24,542 nucleotides of DNA from an uncultured Clostridia bacterium. GTDB lineage: Bacteria > Bacillota_A > Clostridia > TANB77 > CAG-508. Position numbers and translations under genes: made by a program. Positions 1 to 8,188 of this stretch are shown here, in pieces (the stretch's first letter is position 1; each line of letters starts with the position of its first letter). The stretch is taken from contig CANQLP010000017.1 in assembly GCA_947624725.1 (NCBI GenBank), forward strand, positions 1-24,542, given 5' to 3'. Under the pieces are notes generated by a model that saw only the letters and a program-made list of their open reading frames with translations, ran no database searches and was not told the origin of the DNA.

Positions 1-1065
1 AATTGGACGGTAAAAGCAGATGATAACCAGAAACAATCTAATAGTACGGCAACAGCAACAGGAAGTGCTACAATAGCAAATAGAAATCCAAGCATAACTT
101 CAGTTACGACAGGAAGTGTAACAGCAGTAAGCTTTAATGTATTAGTAACAGGAAGCGACCCAGATGGAGATAGTTTGACATATACATTATCAGCAGGATT
201 AAGTGGAAGTAAGAGTGGAAATTCAGGAGCTCAAGTATCTATTCCGGTATCAGGTTTGAAAGGACATACATCATATAGCTGGACTGTAACAGCAAATGAT
301 GGACATAGTGGTACAGCAACGAAAACAGGTTGTTCACAAAAAACATTAAATAGGGCGCCATATGTATCATCAGCATTTAGTGTAACGGCAGTATCAACGA
401 CAACTATGACAGTAACAGGAGCAGCAAAGGATGATGATGGAGATACAATAAATTACACATTGACATGTGGAAGTAGATCAGCTTCGCAAAATTCAAAAGC
501 ATCAGGTAGCTCTGTATCAATACAGGTTACTGGGTTAACCCAAGCAACACAATATACTTGGACAGTTTCATATAAAGACAGTCAAGGTACTGCAGGTACG
601 AGTGCTACGGGATCGAAGTATACAAATTGTTCAGGAGTTTCGTCTACTATTTATTGCTTAGGTTGCTTTGGAACCGGCAAAATCTGGAAGCAATCGTCAT
701 CTGCCACTACCACGACGGCTAAGGCTTATGTTACCACTGATTTGGGCGTTACTTTTTCATACTCAGGTCCATGTGTCGTTTGTGGTAAACAAATATCAAA
801 TGGTTACAACGCTTATAAGATAACTTTCTCGGCTGCGCCAAGAGAACATTGGTGGCCAGGGGTTTGCAAGACTTGTCTACCATCAACTGGATGGAGCTAT
901 TTCAAGAGCGACGGAAGTAATGCAGTTAATGTAATTCTATACTCGTATGAACTTGGTTGGACTGCTAGTAAAATAAACACTACATGTCCTAACTGCAAAG
1001 GCACGGGAAGGTTTGGCACTCCATGTTCACATGGAAGAACGGCTGAACATACTATGCCAGTATAA
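1..1065 (+). CDS. Fibronectin-III-like repeat surface protein, C-terminal part (5' end outside window)
   Basis: The frame is open from base 1, so this is the last 354 residues of a larger, probably extracellular protein. The first two thirds are tandem beta-sandwich modules of about 95 residues. Each has an N-R-x-P linker, an acidic turn (DPDGDSLTY, DDDGDTINY) and a closing strand of the form Y-x-W-T-V (NWTVKADD, YSWTVTANDG, YTWTVSYKDS), as in fibronectin type III or related bacterial Ig-like repeats. From about residue 215 the character changes to a Cys-rich tail with CLGCFGTG (about 219), CVVC (258), CKTC (289), CPNCKGTG (329) and CSHG (342). Two of these match the CxxCxGxG zinc-binding repeat of DnaJ. 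Codon choice also shifts there to more ACC, GCC, TCG and GGC than upstream. No LPXTG anchor is visible. The exact function is unknown; adhesion or surface display is an inference. Confidence 0.8.
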   Translation, partial: NWTVKADDNQKQSNSTATATGSATIANRNPSITSVTTGSVTAVSFNVLVTGSDPDGDSLTYTLSAGLSGSKSGNSGAQVSIPVSGLKGHTSYSWTVTANDGHSGTATKTGCSQKTLNRAPYVSSAFSVTAVSTTTMTVTGAAKDDDGDTINYTLTCGSRSASQNSKASGSSVSIQVTGLTQATQYTWTVSYKDSQGTAGTSATGSKYTNCSGVSSTIYCLGCFGTGKIWKQSSSATTTTAKAYVTTDLGVTFSYSGPCVVCGKQISNGYNAYKITFSAAPREHWWPGVCKTCLPSTGWSYFKSDGSNAVNVILYSYELGWTASKINTTCPNCKGTGRFGTPCSHGRTAEHTMPV

Positions 1066-1092
1066 TTTTACAATTTTACTCGATATGTAACA

Positions 1093-1121
1093 AAAGGGTG
1101 GCAATGCCACCCTTTCTATTT
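1093..1121. terminator. Bidirectional Rho-independent terminator
   Basis: A perfect 10-bp stem (1093-1102 with 1106-1115) closes a 3-nt loop. A T-rich tail follows on the plus strand and an A-rich leader on the other side. It sits between two convergent genes and can serve both. Confidence 0.85.
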
Positions 1122-1145
1122 TTATACAATGCAAGATTAATTTTC

Positions 1146-1520
1146 TTACATTTCTTGTTCCCCTGGGATGAAATAATCAATTATGCCATATATCAAAGCA
1201 CCAATAATTGCTGCCATCCATGAAATAGAGTATCCAGCTACAAAATACTGAGTTAGATATAAAGTAATAACAGCAAGTACAAAACCTACAAATCCTTTAC
1301 CGAAAGGACTAGCATGCAAACCTGTAAATTTTACTATCAAATAGTCCATAACTGTTAAAATAACAGCAGCTATTGCTAAAGACCAAATGTTATTTATAGA
1401 AAATCCGGGTGTAAAGAATGCCGTTATACCTAAAACTACAGCTGATACAACAAGTCTACTAACAATTTGCCAAACGCCATTTCCAGTATTTTGCCTAGAA
1501 CTTGTTTGATTATTATCCAT
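1146..1520 (-). CDS. Small four-helix membrane protein, holin superfamily IV (YvlD-like)
   Basis: A 124-residue protein with a short polar N-terminus and four hydrophobic segments at roughly 20-40, 46-66, 75-95 and 98-118. The halves look like a duplicated two-helix unit: FFTPGFSINN in the first and QYFVAGYSIS in the second, each followed by a helix ending in D-Y. This layout fits the phage-holin-4/YvlD family of small Firmicutes membrane proteins, whose role is poorly known and usually not lytic. I chose the ATG at 1520 because a GGAGGG lies 9 nt upstream; the in-frame GTG at 1526 is only about 3 nt from it. It is convergent with the surface protein and stands alone. Family assignment is moderate. 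Confidence 0.7.
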   Translation of the reverse strand: MDNNQTSSRQNTGNGVWQIVSRLVVSAVVLGITAFFTPGFSINNIWSLAIAAVILTVMDYLIVKFTGLHASPFGKGFVGFVLAVITLYLTQYFVAGYSISWMAAIIGALIYGIIDYFIPGEQEM

Positions 1521-1701
1521 TTTCACAAACCCTCCTTAAAATTCATGTAATTAGATTGAAAGCAAAATCTTTCAGTTATTATTTTTTACAAAAAAATTTT
1601 TTTTATTCAAGAATAAGAATATTTAGAAAAAAACTGCGAAAAATAATATAAGTTCAAGAAAATTTTGAAATTTTTGTAAATCAAAGAAAGAGGTTTTGTA
1701 G

Positions 1702-2386
1702 ATGTTAGTAACCTTTACGAGGTCAATTATTTTATATATTATAATTTTAGTCATAATGAGATTAATGGGGAAAAGAGAAATTGGGCAACTCCAACCATTT
1801 GAACTTGTTGTATCAATAATGATTGCAGATCTTGCATCAATCCCAATGACGGACACAGGGATTCCAATACACAATGGAATAGTACCAATACTTGGACTTT
1901 TACTTATGCAACTTATAATATCCATTATAAATATGAAAAGCATAAAAATTAGAGAATTAACATCAGGCAAACCAAGAATTATAATATATAGAGGAAAAAT
2001 AAAAGAAGATGCTTTAATAAAAGAAAGACTTACTATAAATGAATTACAAGAAAGGTTAAGAAGTTCAAATATATCAAATCTTGGAGATGTTGAATATGCA
2101 ATACTAGAAACAAGTGGACAGCTTACAGTAATTCCGAAACCAAATAAAAGAAATACAATTCCAGAAGATTTTAATATAGAGCCAGATTACGAAGGTATTC
2201 CTTATGATTTAGTTGTAGATGGTATTGTTATGAATGAAAATTTGAAAGAAATAGGTAAAGACTATACATGGCTAAAAAGAGAAGTTCGGCAAATTCGGTA
2301 TAAAACCAGAAGAAGCATTGATTGTAACACTTGATGGAAAAGGACAAATCTTTTGCCAAAAGAAAGAAAGGAAAAAGAATAAATGA
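1702..2386 (+). CDS. DUF421 (YetF-type) membrane protein, read through one +1 CGG site
   Basis: The N-terminal third has three hydrophobic helices and the family signature GKREIGQLQPFELVV. The rest is the cytosolic DUF421 domain, with GKPRIIIYRGKI, a helix-turn rich in L and E, and DVEYAILETSGQLTVIPK. In the starting frame the protein runs off at CGG 2287-2289 and stops at 2334. Skipping the C at 2287 gives VGKFGIKPEEALIVTLDGKG and a 227-residue protein, which is normal for the family. The restored stop TGA (2384-2386) overlaps the ATG of the next gene as ATGA, a strong sign that the shifted frame is the real one. DUF421 and DUF4363 proteins are commonly adjacent in Clostridia. A role in the envelope of vegetative cells or spores is assumed for the family, not shown here. 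Confidence 0.85.
2287..2290 (+). other. +1 recoding site CGGC in DUF421
   Basis: The preceding codon is GTT. The upstream frame reads CGG; skipping C2287 gives GGC (Gly) in REVGKFGIKPEE. This is the only site with C as fourth base. The nearby TTCGGT at 2294-2299 is an ordinary TTC-GGT in the restored frame. Confidence 0.85.
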
Positions 2387-2766
2387 AAAGGGCGATTATT
2401 ATTTCTATAACTGTTGTGTTATTAGTAGTTATATTGAATGTTATTACACAAAAATATACTAAAAATTCAGTTGAGCAAACTTCAGATTTATTATATGAGC
2501 TTCGAGAAAACTTAATTGCAAAAAATGAAGAAGAAATAGATAATAAAAATAAAGAAGTAATGGAAAAATGGGAAGAATTTAAAGAAAAGCTTGTAATTTA
2601 TATAGAACATGCCGAATTAGAAAAAGCAGAAATGCACCTTATTGAGACTAATAGTTATATAGAAACAAAAGACTATAGCATGGCAATTCAAGGTGTTGAT
2701 TCTAGCATTTCTTCATTAGAACATATTAAAGAGAGATATGAGTTTTCGTTAAAAAATATTTTTTAA
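2383..2766 (+). CDS. DUF4363 family protein
   Basis: A 127-residue protein with one N-terminal membrane helix (about residues 3-22), then a charged, entirely helical domain likely to face the outside. The region EVMEKWEEFKEKLVIYIEHAELE and the later helix with S-x-E-H-I-K-E-R match the general form of DUF4363 proteins encoded beside DUF421 genes. Its ATG overlaps the restored DUF421 stop by 4 nt, so the two are probably translationally coupled and may act together in the membrane. A Shine-Dalgarno AAGGAA lies about 10 nt upstream. The function is unknown. Confidence 0.8.
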   Translation: MKRAIIISITVVLLVVILNVITQKYTKNSVEQTSDLLYELRENLIAKNEEEIDNKNKEVMEKWEEFKEKLVIYIEHAELEKAEMHLIETNSYIETKDYSMAIQGVDSSISSLEHIKERYEFSLKNIF

Positions 2767-2776
2767 TAATAAAAAA

Positions 2777-2813
2777 CAACCTCATTTTTGAAATAAAATC
2801 AAAAATGAGGTTG
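2777..2813 (-). terminator. Rho-independent terminator for the Cys-rich small gene (likely bidirectional)
   Basis: A perfect 15-bp stem (2777-2791 with 2799-2813) has a 7-nt loop. On the minus strand it is followed by a run of T, directly after the small minus-strand gene at 2830-2988. The plus-strand side also ends the DUF421-DUF4363 operon. Confidence 0.8.
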
Positions 2814-2829
2814 CTTATGAATGCATATG

Positions 2830-2988
2830 TTAGTTGTGACCAGATTTGTCATCAGAAGCTTCATTTTGAATAAGAGGAGGCTCCTTAACAAATCCCGTGT
2901 TTACTGGACAACTCTGTGTGTGACAGTCATGGCACTCTGTTATACAGATTGCATCTCCAGTAACAATGCATTTCCACTTTTTTTCCAC
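2830..2988 (-). CDS. 52-residue cysteine-rich small protein
   Basis: A short gene with complete signals. A consensus promoter (-35 TTGACA, 17-bp spacer, -10 TATAAT) lies upstream, AGGAGG is 8 nt before a GTG start, and a terminator hairpin follows the stop. The product begins MEKKWKCIVTG and has five cysteines, at residues 7, 15, 19, 22 and 27, with histidines at 20 and 23 (ECHDCHTQSC). That spacing suggests a metal site or disulfide knot. The C-terminal 20 residues are polar and uncharged to acidic. There is no signal peptide, so it is probably cytosolic. I do not recognise the family; SCIFF-type or other Cys-rich RiPP precursors are a possibility, with no maturase nearby. The open frame on the opposite strand (2821-3015) is its antisense shadow. 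Confidence 0.7.
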   Translation of the reverse strand: MEKKWKCIVTGDAICITECHDCHTQSCPVNTGFVKEPPLIQNEASDDKSGHN

Positions 2989-3053
2989 CGTGTGCACCTC
3001 CTAAATAAAGATTAAATGACTGGTGAAATTTACATAATAATTGTGACAAACAC

Positions 3054-3082
3054 ATTATATAATATTTACATAATTTTGTCAA
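3054..3082 (-). promoter_or_regulatory. Sigma-A-type promoter of the Cys-rich small gene
   Basis: On the minus strand, TTGACA (3082-3077) and TATAAT (3059-3054) are separated by 17 bp, a perfect consensus and one of the best promoters in the window. Confidence 0.8.
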
Positions 3083-3121
3083 CTTTCGATAATAAACTCT
3101 AGATTTTTTTCCTCAAAAATT

Positions 3122-3180
3122 ATTTTAATTACTAAATATACTTGATAAAATTGCTAAAAATGATATAATAGAAGTACTTT
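3122..3180 (+). repeat. Duplicated promoter segment, copy 1 (lysS)
   Basis: This 59-bp stretch is almost identical to 11119-11178 upstream of the M50 protease gene, differing by two substitutions and one single-base indel. It covers the whole promoter plus the first bases of the transcript. Confidence 0.8.
3142..3169 (+). promoter_or_regulatory. lysS promoter
   Basis: TTGATA (3142-3147) and TATAAT (3164-3169) are spaced by 16 bp. The -10 box lies about 30 bp upstream of the lysS start codon, so the leader is short and leaves no room for a T-box. Confidence 0.7.
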
Positions 3181-3200
3181 TAAATATGGAGGTAGCTTTT

Positions 3201-4712
3201 ATGAGCGAAAATGAAAATAATAATGTAAATAATGAACAAGAACAAGATGTAAATCATCTAATGCAAATCAGAAGAGAAAAACTTACAGAGTTAACAAATG
3301 CAGGTCGTAACCCATTTGAAATAACAAAATTTAATAGAACTCATACAAGTCAAGATATAAGAGATAATTATGATGAATTAGAAGGAAAAGATGTAACAAT
3401 AGCAGGAAGAATTATGTCTAAAAGAATTATGGGAAAAGCATCTTTTTGCACAATTCAAGATAGTAAAGGAAAAATGCAAAGCTATGTCAGCACAAATGAT
3501 TTAGGAGAAGAAAGTTATAAAGAATTTAAAACATATGATGTAGGAGATATAATTGGAATTACTGGTTTTGTATTTAAAACTAGAACAGAGGAAATCTCAG
3601 TTCATGCAAAGGAAATAACTTTACTTTCAAAATCTTTAAGACCACTTCCTGAAAAATTCCATGGACTAAAAGATATGGATTTAAGATATAGACAAAGATA
3701 CATAGATTTAATTGTAAATCCAGAAGTTAGAGAAACTTTCATAAAGAGAAGTCAAATTATTAGCGAAATAAGAAGGATATTAGACGAAAAAGGATACCTA
3801 GAAGTTGAAACACCTATATTAAATACAATATCAGGTGGTGCAACAGCAAGACCATTTATAACACACCACAATACTTTAGATATAGACTTATATTTAAGAA
3901 TTGCAACAGAATTAAACCTAAAGAGATTGATAGTAGGTGGATTTGATAAAGTTTATGAAATAGGTAGAATCTTTAGAAATGAAGGAATGGATATAAGACA
4001 TAATCCAGAATTCACTTCAATAGAGTTTTATTCAGCATATGAAGATTATAACGACATGATGAATATTGCAGAAGAAATATTCAAAAAATGTGCACTTAAA
4101 GTTTGTGGAAAAACTGATATAACATATCAAGGAATGGAAATTGATTTAGGTAGCAAATGGAAAAGAGTTACTATGGTAGATAGTATAAAAGAAGTTTGCG
4201 GAATAGATTTTAACAAAATTGAAACTGACGAAGAAGCAATAAAAATTGCAAAAGAGAAAAATGTAGAAATCCCAGCAGGAAAGGAAACAAGAGGACACAT
4301 TATAAGTTTATTCTTTGATGAGTTCGTTGAACAAACACTAATTCAACCAACTTTTGTATATGATTATCCAATAGAAATATCTCCTCTTGCTAAAAAGAAG
4401 AAGGAAGATCCTAGATTTGTAGAAAGATTTGAGGCATTTATCGGTGGAAGAGAGTATGCTAACGCATTCTCTGAGCTTAATGACCCAATCGACCAATACG
4501 AGAGATTTAAAGAGGAAATTGCAGCTCGTGAAAATGGAGACGAAGAAGCTGGAATGATGGATGAGGATTTCGTAAATGCACTTGAAATCGGACTTCCACC
4601 AACAGGAGGTATCGGAATTGGAATAGACAGGCTTGTAATGCTTCTTACAGATTCTGCATCAATAAGAGATGTATTATTATTCCCAACAATGAAGCCACTT
4701 TCAGAGCATTAA
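3201..4712 (+). CDS. lysS: Lysyl-tRNA synthetase, class II
   Basis: It charges tRNA-Lys with lysine in the cytosol. The 503-residue protein has the standard order. The N-terminal anticodon-binding OB fold (about residues 55-165) carries [19 protein letters not shown]. Then comes the class II catalytic domain with motif 1 ([15 protein letters not shown]), motif 2 ([17 protein letters not shown]) and motif 3 ([14 protein letters not shown]) near the C-terminus. The ATG at 3201 is preferred because GGAGG lies 8 nt upstream; an in-frame ATG at 3186 precedes that box. It contains no in-frame CGG, although ATC-GGA, ATC-GGT and TGC-GGA contexts occur, which makes it a good internal control for the recoding sites. 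It is likely cotranscribed with the rhuM remnant 37 nt downstream. Confidence 0.97.
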   Translation: MSENENNNVNNEQEQDVNHLMQIRREKLTELTNAGRNPFEITKFNRTHTSQDIRDNYDELEGKDVTIAGRIMSKRIMGKASFCTIQDSKGKMQSYVSTNDLGEESYKEFKTYDVGDIIGITGFVFKTRTEEISVHAKEITLLSKSLRPLPEKFHGLKDMDLRYRQRYIDLIVNPEVRETFIKRSQIISEIRRILDEKGYLEVETPILNTISGGATARPFITHHNTLDIDLYLRIATELNLKRLIVGGFDKVYEIGRIFRNEGMDIRHNPEFTSIEFYSAYEDYNDMMNIAEEIFKKCALKVCGKTDITYQGMEIDLGSKWKRVTMVDSIKEVCGIDFNKIETDEEAIKIAKEKNVEIPAGKETRGHIISLFFDEFVEQTLIQPTFVYDYPIEISPLAKKKKEDPRFVERFEAFIGGREYANAFSELNDPIDQYERFKEEIAARENGDEEAGMMDEDFVNALEIGLPPTGGIGIGIDRLVMLLTDSASIRDVLLFPTMKPLSEH

Positions 4713-4749
4713 TAAAATATATTTTGATATAAAGAAAGGAAGCTATATA

Positions 4750-5512
4750 TTGCAAGATAATGATAAAAATTTAATAAAAAAAGAATTTTTAATTTATACA
4801 GATGAAAATGAAGATGTAAAAGTAAATGTTATGCTTATCAATGATGACTTATGGCTAACGCAAGATTTAATAGCAGAATTATTTGGCAAAGATAGAACTG
4901 TTATTACAAAACATATAAATAATATATTCAAAGAACAAGAATTGGATGAAAAAAGTAATGTGCAAAAAATGCACTTTGCAAATTCAGATAAACCAGTAAA
5001 AATTTATAATCTAAATGTTATAATTGCAGTAGGATATAGAGTAAATTCAAAAAGAGCAACACAATTTAGAATCTGGGCAACAAAAGTTTTAAGAGAATAC
5101 ATAACAAAAGGTTTTGTTTTAGATGATGAAAGATTAAAAAATGTACAAAACTTTTTTGGAAAAGATTACTTTAAAGAACTTCTAGAGAGAATTCATTCAA
5201 TTAGAGCGAGTGAACGCAGAATATGGCAACAGATTACAGATATTTTTGCAGAATGCAGTATAGATTATGATAAAAATTCAGATATAACAAAACAATTTTA
5301 TGCAACTGTGCAAAATAAGTTTCATTATGCAATTACTGGAAATACAGCAGCAGAAATTATATATAATAACGCAGATAGCAAAAAAGAAAATATGGGATTA
5401 ACAACATGGAAACATTCACCAGGTGGCAGAATATTAAAATCAGATGTACTAATTGCAAAAAATTATATCTGATTTTGATAAGTTATTGATTGAAACGAAA
5501 AAATTAAAATAA
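4750..5512 (+). pseudogene. RhuM family protein, internal deletion with frame loss
   Basis: The reading frame starts at TTG 4750, with AAGGA upstream, and runs 240 residues to TGA 5470-5472. It matches the RhuM (virulence protein RhuM) family: an N-terminal winged-helix-like part (LWLTQDLIAELFGKDRTVITK), FRIWATKVLREYITKGFVLDDERL, then the C-terminal GLTTWKHSPGGRILKSD. Family members usually continue for roughly 80-100 residues. Immediately after AKNY the +1 frame reads SDFDKLLIETKKLK and stops at 5512, which resembles the normal RhuM C-terminus. This suggests an internal deletion joined two similar K-N-Y stretches out of frame. There is no CGG at this junction, so it differs from the recoding sites. 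RhuM is often near restriction or toxin loci; here it is followed by fic. The truncated protein may or may not be functional. Confidence 0.7.
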
Positions 5513-5565
5513 GGTCTAATTTGTTCAATGAAGCTACTAAACTAGTTTAAAAAAGGAGTAAGTTT

Positions 5566-6399
5566 ATGAGTGAAAATTATTTAGATAAAATAAAATATGA
5601 GAAAATTGGCGAAACAGAAGATTCTAAACAAAAACAATTAAACTGGAATATTGCATTTGGATTGCAAGCAGTAGATAGTCTTACTCCTTCTAAATATATG
5701 GTAGATTTAGCGACAGAAAATATCATTGGCAAAAAAAGTTATGAAGTTGTAGAAAAAGAAGTTAATGAATATTATGAAAATACAGATAAAGAGAAAATAA
5801 ATAAAAACGAAAAACAGGCAGATGAAGTATCATTAAGAATAGTAAAAATATTAAATGATAAGGCTTTTACATTTAATTACATAACATTAAAACAATTTCA
5901 CAAAAAGTTATTTGAAAATATTGATATAGGAATAGATGAAAAATATATTGGAGAGTTTAGAGATTATAATATTACAAAAAAAGAACCAATATTAAATGGT
6001 GAAACAGTACAATATTCTGATTACTCTATGATAGAAGAAACTCTAAAATATGATTTTGAAGAAGAAATGAAGCAAAAATATACAGAGAAGACAGATAAGG
6101 AAAAAATAGAAAGACTATGTACATTTACTGCAAATATTTGGCAAGTACATCCTTTTGGAGAAGGAAATACAAGAACAACAGCTTTATTTATTCAAAAATA
6201 CTTAAATAGCAAAGGATTTAATATTAACAATGAGTTATTTAAAGATAATTCATTATATTTTAGAAATGCACTAGTTAGAGCAAATTATAGTAATATTTCA
6301 AAGGGTGTAGAAGAAGATAAAAAGTATTTGATATTATTTTTTGAAAATTTATTACTTAATAAAAATAATAAATTGGATAATTCTGAACTTAAAATATAA
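5566..6399 (+). CDS. Fic domain protein (predicted AMP/NMP-transferase)
   Basis: The 277-residue protein contains the Fic active-site motif HPFGEGNTRT starting near residue 195 (consensus HxFx[D/E]GN[G/K]R). The catalytic His and the phosphate-binding GN-R are intact, so transfer of a nucleotide or similar group onto a protein target is predicted. Upstream of it, GEFRDYNITKK matches the flap region that docks the target. The N-terminal 70 residues (VDSLTPSKYMVDLATENIIGKK and what follows) look like the VbhA-type antitoxin helices sometimes fused to Fic proteins. I cannot identify a clear S/TxxxE[G/N] inhibitory motif. The RBS AAGGAG lies 8 nt upstream. The pairing with a rhuM remnant suggests a small accessory toxin or defence cassette inserted behind lysS. 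A terminator follows. Confidence 0.9.
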   Translation: MSENYLDKIKYEKIGETEDSKQKQLNWNIAFGLQAVDSLTPSKYMVDLATENIIGKKSYEVVEKEVNEYYENTDKEKINKNEKQADEVSLRIVKILNDKAFTFNYITLKQFHKKLFENIDIGIDEKYIGEFRDYNITKKEPILNGETVQYSDYSMIEETLKYDFEEEMKQKYTEKTDKEKIERLCTFTANIWQVHPFGEGNTRTTALFIQKYLNSKGFNINNELFKDNSLYFRNALVRANYSNISKGVEEDKKYLILFFENLLLNKNNKLDNSELKI

Positions 6400-6440
6400 T
6401 AAGAAAAAGTTGTAGTTTATAATGTTACAATGGTATTTTT

Positions 6441-6477
6441 AGAGAGTTTTTAATATATAAAACTCTCTAATTTTTTT
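6441..6477 (+). terminator. Rho-independent terminator after fic
   Basis: A 10-bp stem (6441-6450 with 6459-6468) is followed by a run of seven T. Confidence 0.8.
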
Positions 6478-6581
6478 ACTTAAATCAAAGTTAGATTTTA
6501 AAATATTTTAACAAAATAATCACACAAAAAACACAAAACCCAATTAAAATGATAAAAAACATAAAAAAAAGGAGAAAAACG

Positions 6582-8135
6582 ATGTATATTTTAAAAAATA
6601 GCCTAATTTCAATTATAAGAAATAAAGGAAGAAACATATTAATTGGAATTATAATTTTAGTGATTGCATGTAGTGCAACAGTTACTCTAGCAATAAGAAA
6701 TACAGCAAATACTTTAGTAAAAAACTATGAGGACTCGCACGATATTATTGCAAGTGTCACATTTAATAGGCAAGAGCTTGCAGGTCAATTTGAAAAAGGA
6801 GAAGATGCGAGAAAAACTAACATAGAAAATTTTAATAATATAGAATCTATAACTTTAGACAATGTAAAAAGCTATGGAGACAGTAGCTTTTTAAAAAATT
6901 ATTATTATATTTATATGACATCTTTAAATAGTGATACATTAACAAAGGCAAGCGATTCCTTTGAATATGAAGTAGAAGATAGAGAAACTACAACAAGCTC
7001 TACAAGTCAAGGATCTGGAGAAAATAGTGGAAGAGGTTTTGGAGGACCACAAGATATGGGCAGGTCCGTAATTAACAATAATACAACAACTGTAATAACA
7101 AAAAGAACAGAAAGATTTGAAAGTTCAAGAAACTTAACAGGAGATTTTGAACTAGATGGATATTCTTCTTATGATGCAATGACAGATTTTGTAGAAGGAA
7201 CATATCAAGTTACAGAAGGAGAAATGATAGAGGATTTTAAAAGTCAAGAATGTGTAATAAGTTATGAACTTGCAACTTTAAATGATATAGCGGTTGGAGA
7301 TACAATAACTTTAAAAAATCCAAATACAGAGCAGACTTATGATTTTTTAGTAAAAGGTATATATAAAGACAATTCAAAGATGGATGATACTATGAATATG
7401 TATTCGCCTTCTGCAAATAAGATAATAGTTGGAAGCGGAGTAATAGAAAAGCTAGTGTCAGATGATGAAACATTAGTTACAAACATAACTCCTTCATTTG
7501 TTTTAAATAATGAAGAATCTATAGAAAAATTTACTGAAGAAGTAAAAGGAAAAGGTTTAAATGAATTTTATACAATAACTACAAATTTAAGTGAAATTCA
7601 AAGTGCAACAAAATCAATAGAAAATGTAAAAACTTTTGCAACTACTTTTTTAATAATTACATTGATAATAGCGTCAATAGTCCTATTTGTAATTAATATG
7701 ATTAATATAAGAGAAAGAAAATACGAAATAGGAGTATTTAGAACAATCGGAGTTAGCAAATTAAAACTAACTTTACAATTTGTTTTAGAAATATTGATAA
7801 TAAGCATAATTGCATTAGTAATAGGTGCGGTAATAGGAGCATATCTTTCAAAGCCTATTGGAAATAATTTGTTACAAAATGAAATAGAAGCAAGCAATAA
7901 TGAAAATCAAGAAATTGCAAACAACTTCGGAAGAGGTAATAAACCTATGGATATGCAATTTGAAGGGAAACCAATTGGAGTACAAGAAATTCAAACAATA
8001 GATGCAGTCGTTGATTTTACAGTAATTGCAGAACTGTTGGGAATCGGTATACTCTTAACAATGGTTAGCAGTATAGCAGCTATGGTTAGTATACAAAGAT
8101 TTTCGCCACTTACTATTTTGAAAGAGAGGTCGTAG
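6582..8135 (+). CDS. MacB/FtsX-type ABC transporter permease
   Basis: A 517-residue membrane protein. It has one N-terminal helix (about residues 15-36, after NSLISIIRNKGRNILIG), a large extracytoplasmic MacB-like domain, and three C-terminal helices that form the FtsX domain, including MINIRERKYEIGVFRTIGVSK, a typical FtsX loop. The extracytoplasmic domain contains a Gly/Gln/Asn-rich insert (about 140-170). The ATG at 6582 is chosen because AAGGAG lies 7-8 nt before it; the in-frame ATG at 6549 has no such box. It pairs with the ATPase at 8189. Such exporters move peptides or lipoproteins, or act as mechanotransmitters; the substrate here is unknown. All GGN glycines preceded by C in this gene (AGC-GGA, ATC-GGA, TTC-GGA, ATC-GGT) are ordinary. 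Confidence 0.9.
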   Translation: MYILKNSLISIIRNKGRNILIGIIILVIACSATVTLAIRNTANTLVKNYEDSHDIIASVTFNRQELAGQFEKGEDARKTNIENFNNIESITLDNVKSYGDSSFLKNYYYIYMTSLNSDTLTKASDSFEYEVEDRETTTSSTSQGSGENSGRGFGGPQDMGRSVINNNTTTVITKRTERFESSRNLTGDFELDGYSSYDAMTDFVEGTYQVTEGEMIEDFKSQECVISYELATLNDIAVGDTITLKNPNTEQTYDFLVKGIYKDNSKMDDTMNMYSPSANKIIVGSGVIEKLVSDDETLVTNITPSFVLNNEESIEKFTEEVKGKGLNEFYTITTNLSEIQSATKSIENVKTFATTFLIITLIIASIVLFVINMINIRERKYEIGVFRTIGVSKLKLTLQFVLEILIISIIALVIGAVIGAYLSKPIGNNLLQNEIEASNNENQEIANNFGRGNKPMDMQFEGKPIGVQEIQTIDAVVDFTVIAELLGIGILLTMVSSIAAMVSIQRFSPLTILKERS

Positions 8136-8188
8136 AATAAAAAATAATTTAGCTTCTTTCAAATGAGCAAGAAAAGAGTAAGGAAGGA

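Noticed and set aside
2294..2299. Second possible shift in DUF421 at TTCGGT
   Set aside because: In the restored frame this is TTC-GGT (Phe-Gly), needing no shift, and the frame continues to a good stop.
2821..3015. Plus-strand 64-codon frame
   Set aside because: It is antisense to the small Cys-rich gene, which has promoter, RBS and terminator on the minus strand; no RBS exists for the plus frame.
3000..3200. T-box or riboswitch before lysS
   Set aside because: The promoter lies about 30 bp from the start codon, leaving no room for a structured leader.
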